A DNA stretch of 64,000 bases from Mycolicibacterium aromaticivorans JS19b1 = JCM 16368. GTDB taxonomy: Bacteria > Actinomycetota > Actinomycetes > Mycobacteriales > Mycobacteriaceae. Position numbers and translations under genes: made by a program. The stretch is from the NCBI RefSeq assembly GCF_000559085.1, contig NZ_JALN02000002.1, positions 372,001-436,000 on the forward strand, written 5' to 3'. Positions 59,177-64,000 of the stretch are shown in pieces (the first letter of the stretch is position 1; every line of letters begins with the position of its first letter). The notes beneath the pieces are model-generated. The model searched no databases, was not told the origin of the DNA, and saw only the letters and a list, made by a program, of their open reading frames with translations.

Positions 59177-60637
59177 GTGGTCGATGACGTACTGAGTGCA
59201 GTCACGAGGACGTGGACGCTTCCGCTAGGTGGCGGGACTCTGCAGACCCGTGGTGTTTACGGCGTGGACGACCCGTGTACCGGAGGCGTCTTGACGCAGG
59301 CGCCGGATTGCAGTGCCGAAGACGTCGACCGGGTGGTGGCGGTTGCGCATGCCGCTCAACGTGATTGGGCACTCCGGACGCCTCGGCAGCGCGGCACCGC
59401 GCTGCGGGCTTTGGCGACACTCATGCGAGATAACGCCGAAGAACTCGCATTGCTTGACGCAATTGACGGCGGCTTTCCACTGCCTGCGATGCGCGACGAC
59501 GTCAATTGGGCGGGCGAAGTGCTCGAAATGATGGCAGACGCCGCACTTGAACTCGGCGGTCGTACTATTCCACTCTCTGCGAACCTTCACTACACGCTGC
59601 AGCAACCTTACGGCGTGGTCGCTCGAATTGTCCCCTTCAATCACCCCCTCTTTTTTGCAGGCTCGAAGATCGCTGCTCCGCTGATGGCGGGAAACGCCGT
59701 GGTCCTCAAAGCTCCCGATCAAACACCACTCTCGGCCATCCGGCTCGCAGAGCTGGCTAGGGAAGTCTTGCCCGAAGGCCTATTTGGGGTGGTAACCGGG
59801 CGCGGCGCAACTGCTGGCGCCGCGTTGGTCGCTCATCCATTAGTGCGGCGAGTCGGCTTCATCGGCTCCCCGACCACGGGCCGGCAAATCCAGCGCTTGG
59901 CTGCCGAGCATGGCGTCAAATACGTCACCCTTGAACTCGGCGGCAAGAACCCCATGATCGTCATGCCGGACGCGGACCTCGGGGCGGCGGCGAGGAGCGC
60001 CGTCGTGGGGATGAACTTCACCACCACTGCCGGCCAATCATGCGGATCAACAAGCAGACTGCTGCTGCACGAAGCGATCGCTGACGAGGTCATCAATTCG
60101 GTCGTCGATCAGGTCGCTGCCATCAAGGTAGGCCACCCCCTCTCTGATGGCACAGACATGGGACCCGTCATCGACCAAGCGCAGTACTCGAAGTCGCTGC
60201 AGGCCATCGAATCAGGACGGGCGGCCGGTGCCAGCGTGCTTATCGGTGGAGGACGTGCGGAGGGCGTTGGCGACAAGGGCTGGTATGTCGCCCCGACCGT
60301 ATTGGCCGACGTGGCACCGCAGGCCGCTGTCGCCCGCGACGAAATCTTCGGGCCGGTTCTTTCAGTGCTAATTGTCCGTGACGAAGCCGAGGCTGTCGAA
60401 GTCGCCAACAGCGTCGAGTTCGGACTGACCGCCGCGGTGTGGACCAATGACTTACGCCAAGCCCACCGCATGGCTGCGGGGCTTGATGCCGGCTACGTCT
60501 GGATAAATGGCAGCGCACGCCACTACTGGGGGTTGCCATTCGGCGGCCGAAAATCATCAGGTGTTGGCTCCGAAGAGTCAACGGAGGAACTGCTGTCCTA
60601 CACACAAGTCAAAGCAGTATCGGTCACCTTGGATTAG
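59177..60637 (+). CDS. Aldehyde dehydrogenase (NAD(P)+-dependent)
   Basis: This ~486-aa ALDH has segments GVVARIVPFNHPLFFAGSKI, VGFIGSPTTGRQIQ, VTLELGGKNPMIVM (general base Glu) and TTTAGQSCGSTSRLLL (catalytic Cys). It also has DEIFGPVLSVLIVRDEAEAV and LPFGGRKSSGVGSEES. It resembles betaine/salicylaldehyde-type dehydrogenases. Oxidation of an aromatic aldehyde from the hydratase-aldolase steps is likely given the shared operator-like box. GTG 59177 has AAAGGAG at 6-nt spacing; ATG 59171 sits directly against it, so the later codon is preferred. Confidence 0.88.
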   Translation: MVDDVLSAVTRTWTLPLGGGTLQTRGVYGVDDPCTGGVLTQAPDCSAEDVDRVVAVAHAAQRDWALRTPRQRGTALRALATLMRDNAEELALLDAIDGGFPLPAMRDDVNWAGEVLEMMADAALELGGRTIPLSANLHYTLQQPYGVVARIVPFNHPLFFAGSKIAAPLMAGNAVVLKAPDQTPLSAIRLAELAREVLPEGLFGVVTGRGATAGAALVAHPLVRRVGFIGSPTTGRQIQRLAAEHGVKYVTLELGGKNPMIVMPDADLGAAARSAVVGMNFTTTAGQSCGSTSRLLLHEAIADEVINSVVDQVAAIKVGHPLSDGTDMGPVIDQAQYSKSLQAIESGRAAGASVLIGGGRAEGVGDKGWYVAPTVLADVAPQAAVARDEIFGPVLSVLIVRDEAEAVEVANSVEFGLTAAVWTNDLRQAHRMAAGLDAGYVWINGSARHYWGLPFGGRKSSGVGSEESTEELLSYTQVKAVSVTLD

Positions 60638-60692
60638 GACATGTCTGTCTAATGGGAATGGTGTTGTGCCTGATGCTGTTCGGGTGATTCGG

Positions 60693-61061
60693 ATGAATGT
60701 TGTCTCTGATGATTTATGGGTGCTGATTGAGCCGGTGATGCCCTCGGGCCGTCGGCGGGGCCGTCCATGGAATGACCATCGACGCACCTTGGAGGGCATT
60801 ATCTGGCGGCACCGCACCGGATCACCGTGGCGAGATCTGCCCGAGGAGTTCGGCGCCTGGCAGTCGGTCGCCGAACGGCACCTGCGGTGGTCAGTCGATG
60901 GCACGTACGCGAAGATCTTCGCCGCGGTCCAGGTCGGACTCGGCCAGGGGGGTGGTCACGACGTGCTGGAACTGCTGTGGGTGGACTCCACCACTGTGCG
61001 CGCCCACCAGCACGCCACAGCTCCTCTGTCACGCGGCTGGGATGCTTGCAGGAACGCTTGA
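60693..61061 (+). pseudogene. IS5-family transposase, N-terminal fragment
   Basis: From ATG 60693 the frame reads MNVVSDDLWVLIEPVMPSGR, then RTLEGIIWRHRTGSPWRDLP and LLWVDSTTVRAHQHAT, the DUF4096 domain and first catalytic Asp region of IS5-family transposases. Homology stops after AHQHAT; the frame ends at 61061 in unrelated sequence. About two thirds of the gene is missing. Confidence 0.85.
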
Positions 61062-61416
61062 AGTCGCCGGCTGCGAAGGTTGCCTGTCATCCAGCCGGAA
61101 TCCTTTGGTGACAAATGCCAATTCGGCGTAGGTCGTCAGTCGCTGTTACGCCGGTGCTGCGACGGCTAGGAACCGCGCAATGATGCCTAGCACAACGATA
61201 GGCTCAGCGCATAGGGCAAATAGGCGACCGATTAGATAAACGACATCCGGACACGGCACCGCCCTTATGTCGACATGTAATGTGTGGCTGTGACCCACTG
61301 ATCCTCTCCCGTTACCCGCGAGCGGGCGGTATCTGCCCCGGCGTCGGGTCGTGCCGCCGAGTCGACTCAGGCATGCAAACTTGCGATATCATCCGTTGTA
61401 GTTTCAAAATAGTTGT
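61062..61416. other. Intergenic region before the MFS gene
   Basis: No gene is recognised. The last ~50 bp before the GTG at 61417 are AT-richer and contain GCGATATCATCCG and TTGTAGTTTC, a possible promoter/MarR site, but no clear palindrome. Confidence 0.4.
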
Positions 61417-62877
61417 GTGAATGAAACCGTCGTCCGACAGCTCGCCCGCCGACGCAAGGCCGTCGTCTTGGCGTCGTGCTGCATGAGCGTGCTAATTGTG
61501 TCGATGGACGCGACCATCGTTAACGTCGCAATCCCGAGCATACGCGCCGGCCTGTCGGCGTCGCCTTCGCAAATGCAGTGGGTCTTTGACATATACACCT
61601 TGATGGTGGCCTCGCTGTTACTGCTCTCGGGTGCGATGGCCGACCGATTCGGTCGTCGGCGTACGTTCCAGATCGGGTTGACGGTCTTCGCGTCGGCCTC
61701 CCTGCTGTGCAGCGTGGCCCCCAACGTCGAAATGTTGATCGGCGCCCGCTTCCTGCAGGCTATCGGCGGCTCGATGCTGACCCCCGCCGCGTTGTCGATC
61801 GTCACACAGGTGTTCACCGGCAGAGTGGAGCGCGCGCGGGTGATCGGCATATGGGGGGGCGTCGTAGGCATCTCGATGGCATTAGGTCCGGTCGTGGGCG
61901 GAGTGCTCATCGAGTATGTCGACTGGCGCGCAGTCTTCTGGATCAATGTGCCGATCTGCGCGCTAGCGATATTCTTGACCGCGATGTTCGTTCCGGAATC
62001 CAAGTCGGCCACGATGCGCGACGTCGACCTGATCGGACTGGGTACGGGCATGGCCTTCCTGTTCGGACTAGTGTTCGTGCTCATCGAAGGGCCAGGGATG
62101 GGCTGGACCGACACCCGAGTCGTCGTTGTCGGCGGTCTCGCGGCGCTGGCATTCGCGAGTTTCCTGCGCTACGAGTCCCGCCGCCTCGACCCATTCGTCG
62201 ACCTGCGATTCTTCCGCAGCATCCCATTCGCTTCGGCGACAGCCATCGCGGTGTGCGCATACGCGGTGTGGGGCGCGTTCCTGTTCATGATGTCACTATT
62301 CTTGCAAGGGGAGCGGGGGTTCTCGGCGGTTCACACGGGGCTGATGTTTCTGCCCGTAGCCGGTGGCGCACTCATCTTCTCGCCCTTGTCTGGCCGGCTG
62401 GTGGGGCGATTCGGTGCCAGACCGTCGCTGATGATTGCCGGGGTATTGATCACCGCCGCGACTCTAATGCTCGCGCCGGTCAGCGACGCTACCCCACATT
62501 GGCGGCTGCTGGTAGCCTTCGCGGTCTTCGGCATCGGCACTTCGATGGTCAACGCACCGATCACGAACACGGCCGTCAGCGGTATGCCGACCGACCGTGC
62601 CGGTGCGGCGTCGGCCCTCGCATCCACCAGCCGACAGGTGGGCGTGAGCATCGGTGTGGCGCTTTGTGGTTCGGTCGCCGGTGCGGCATTGGCCGACAGC
62701 AACGTCGACTTCGCGGTCTCCGCCCGGCCGCTGTGGCTAGTGTTCGCCGGAGTCGGTGTGCTGATCCTCACGCTCGGTGTCTACTCGACGTCGGGCCGCG
62801 CGCTGCGCTCAGCCGAGCATCTGGCGCCGCTGATCGCAGGAACTGACCCGCGACGGGAGTCTGCCGGTGTCGGGTAA
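61417..62877 (+). CDS. MFS exporter, DHA2 (14-TM EmrB/QacA) family
   Basis: This 486-aa drug:H+ antiporter-type transporter starts with SVLIVSMDATIVNVAIPSIR (motif D1). Motif A is GAMADRFGRRRTFQIGLT, and motif C-like GISMALGPVVGGVLIEYVDW follows in TM5. About 14 membrane segments can be counted. Such pumps export toxic organic compounds. The MarR gene overlaps its 3' end by 11 bp, so export is probably regulated by that protein. It may protect the cell against aromatic intermediates. GTG 61417 is the start giving the family N-terminus. Confidence 0.9.
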   Translation: MNETVVRQLARRRKAVVLASCCMSVLIVSMDATIVNVAIPSIRAGLSASPSQMQWVFDIYTLMVASLLLLSGAMADRFGRRRTFQIGLTVFASASLLCSVAPNVEMLIGARFLQAIGGSMLTPAALSIVTQVFTGRVERARVIGIWGGVVGISMALGPVVGGVLIEYVDWRAVFWINVPICALAIFLTAMFVPESKSATMRDVDLIGLGTGMAFLFGLVFVLIEGPGMGWTDTRVVVVGGLAALAFASFLRYESRRLDPFVDLRFFRSIPFASATAIAVCAYAVWGAFLFMMSLFLQGERGFSAVHTGLMFLPVAGGALIFSPLSGRLVGRFGARPSLMIAGVLITAATLMLAPVSDATPHWRLLVAFAVFGIGTSMVNAPITNTAVSGMPTDRAGAASALASTSRQVGVSIGVALCGSVAGAALADSNVDFAVSARPLWLVFAGVGVLILTLGVYSTSGRALRSAEHLAPLIAGTDPRRESAGVG

Positions 62878-63295
62878 TCCGGAGGCGGACGAGGTCTGGC
62901 GGGCGATGACCGCACTGGTCACCGACAACCGCGCCAGCTGGAGGCGAGCGACCGTCGACCAGACGGGTCTGCCTTTCAGTCGCATACGGATCCTGCATCG
63001 CCTGGCCCGCGGGTCGATGACTGTCAAAGAGGTCGCGCACGCCGTGACCATCGATGCTCCGGCGGCCACGGTGGCCGTCAACGACCTGGAGGAACGTGGG
63101 CTAGTGAGGCGGCAGACGATTCCCACTAACCGGCGCTGCAAGGTGGTATCACTGACCGACGCCGGCTGGGCGATGGTGGCTACCATCGATGGGATCGACG
63201 ACCCGGCTCCCGAAGCGCTTACGGCGCTTGACAAAAACGAACTGAAGGCGCTGCGAGACGCGATAGCCAAAGTCAACACACACGCCAAACAATAA
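62867..63295 (+). CDS. MarR-family transcriptional regulator
   Basis: This 142-aa winged-HTH protein reads LPFSRIRILHRLARGSMTVK, EVAHAVTIDAPAATVAVNDL and EERGLVRRQTIPTNRRCKVV, followed by the C-terminal dimerisation helices. MarR proteins usually repress an adjacent efflux gene and release DNA on binding phenolic compounds. The 11-bp overlap with the MFS gene implies co-transcription. GTG start at 62867. Confidence 0.87.
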   Translation: MSGNPEADEVWRAMTALVTDNRASWRRATVDQTGLPFSRIRILHRLARGSMTVKEVAHAVTIDAPAATVAVNDLEERGLVRRQTIPTNRRCKVVSLTDAGWAMVATIDGIDDPAPEALTALDKNELKALRDAIAKVNTHAKQ

Positions 63296-63344
63296 CCGGG
63301 AAAATCTCGGTCGAAGCACTCAACGAACTACTCTCAAATCCACC

Positions 63345-63770
63345 AGCCGTTGCGATTCAGATCGTCTTCGGTTAGCTCGGGATGCTCACCGACGTAGCTG
63401 ACGGCCGTGGCGGTTGGTGCACGGGTTGGTATTCGCCGCGGGGTATGCGCGGCACACGTTCGTCTTTCCGCGTATCGATTAGACGCTTAACGATGTGATC
63501 CGCGGGTACGCATCGGCGCCGGCGCTCTTCTGCGGGTTTCGCGGTGGTGAATTTAGCAACATGAAGGCGATTGTCGACTGCGCGGACGTCGTCGATCTGA
63601 AACTCGACGACACGTTCCTCGGGTACGCTCAGGCGCGTGGCTTCGCCGTGGATCCTGCCGGGCGCGCAGCCCGCGGATGGGCCCTAGGTCGAGCACACTA
63701 CTCCGTATGTGACGTCGAATATCGTCGGCGGAGAGGAATTCCAGGCTCTCGACTACTGCCGGGTACGGGC
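63345..63770 (+). pseudogene. IS21-family transposase (IstA), internal fragment
   Basis: Scattered frames carry the IstA integrase core: LGMLTDVADG near 63380, then LNDVI near 63490, NMKAIVDCADVVDLKLDDTF and LGYAQARGFAVDPAGRAAR. Stops and frameshifts interrupt it. Neither the N-terminus nor IstB is present. Confidence 0.7.
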
Positions 63771-63779
63771 TGAACCGTC

Positions 63780-64000
63780 TCCGGTTTGATGCCGGCTTCG
63801 TAGGTGAGATATCGCCGGCTGGGACGCCCGGAGTCGAGCATAATAGGCGGTCTCGTATTCCTCTGGCGGGACGTAGTCGAGGAGGCTGTGGAGGCGCCGA
63901 TTGTTGAACCAGTCGACCTATTCCATCCAGGCTTATTCGACCTCGTCGAGGGTGCGCAGCGGGCCACTGAGGAACGGACTGCCCCGACCGGTGGCTTCGG
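63780..64000 (-). pseudogene. IS3-family transposase OrfB, C-terminal fragment (runs off the window)
   Basis: The reverse strand reads SGPLRTLDEVE, then VDWFNNRRLHSLLDYVPPEE and YETAYYARLRASQP, the conserved OrfB C-terminus. Two in-frame stops (after DEVE and after AWME) show decay. It differs from the IS3 element at 36723. The remainder lies beyond the right edge. Confidence 0.8.

Noticed and set aside
1..64000. CRISPR arrays, tRNA and rRNA genes
   Set aside because: No regularly spaced short repeats and no tRNA or rRNA-like sequence were noticed on reading both strands. No covariance search could be run.

Overview
The window is high-GC actinobacterial DNA, almost certainly from a Mycobacterium/Mycolicibacterium. 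It carries a complete mce operon (two YrbE permeases, MceA-F, two Mce-associated proteins) and an MmpS-MmpL pair, both characteristic of mycobacteria. They sit inside a large aromatic-ring catabolic region of the type found in degraders of polycyclic aromatic hydrocarbons (PAH). Broken insertion sequences lie at both ends and between the modules, so the region looks like a mosaic assembled by transfer and rearrangement.

Layout. 1-3047: three nested insertion sequences (an IS110 inside an IS30 inside another IS110). 3572-4875: an NTF2-like protein and an IclR regulator, divergent from 5491-10110, an operon for a three-component ring-hydroxylating dioxygenase (large and small subunits, a small unknown protein, dihydrodiol dehydrogenase, ferredoxin, ferredoxin reductase). 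10270-14967: bicupin ring-cleavage dioxygenase, hydratase-aldolase, extradiol dioxygenase, SCP2-like protein and a second hydratase-aldolase. 15534-21480: an IclR regulator divergent from pcaHGBLIJ, the protocatechuate branch of the beta-ketoadipate pathway, followed by a GntR regulator. 22314-27505: a cupin gene and decayed mobile DNA (IS110-type transposase, serine recombinase cassette, group II intron reverse transcriptase). 27876-32525: a duplicated nidB-like small subunit, an AprA-like flavoprotein with its ferredoxin, a broken beta-propeller gene and an aldehyde dehydrogenase. 32909-36213: mmpS-mmpL. 36350-38931: an ISL3 element split by an IS3 element. 39352-47077: nidB-nidA, a short-chain dehydrogenase (SDR), alcohol dehydrogenase, beta-propeller protein, a second dioxygenase pair, SCP2-like protein and an orphan PcaG-like protein. 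47205-57827: the mce operon. 57889-63295: epoxide hydrolase, aldehyde dehydrogenase, IS5 fragment, MFS exporter and MarR regulator. 63345-64000: IS21 and IS3 fragments.

How the genes fit together (inference from families). Dioxygenases activate a fused-ring substrate and SDR dehydrogenases rearomatise the dihydrodiols. The extradiol dioxygenase and the bicupin enzyme open successive rings, and the two DHDPS-type hydratase-aldolases release pyruvate and an aromatic aldehyde. Aldehyde dehydrogenases oxidise the aldehyde, and the carbon reaches protocatechuate and then 3-oxoadipyl-CoA through the pca operon. Phthalate decarboxylation genes and a pcaF thiolase were not seen. The mce transporter, which follows the second dioxygenase operon closely, and MmpL may handle hydrophobic substrates or envelope lipids.

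Most notable are: the nested IS structures, whose target duplications let the disrupted genes be rebuilt; a nearly identical 686-bp duplication of nidB plus the start of nidA; an operator-like box shared by several catabolic units; and an uncharacterised association of an AprAB-like flavoprotein/ferredoxin pair with an Asp-box beta-propeller protein.
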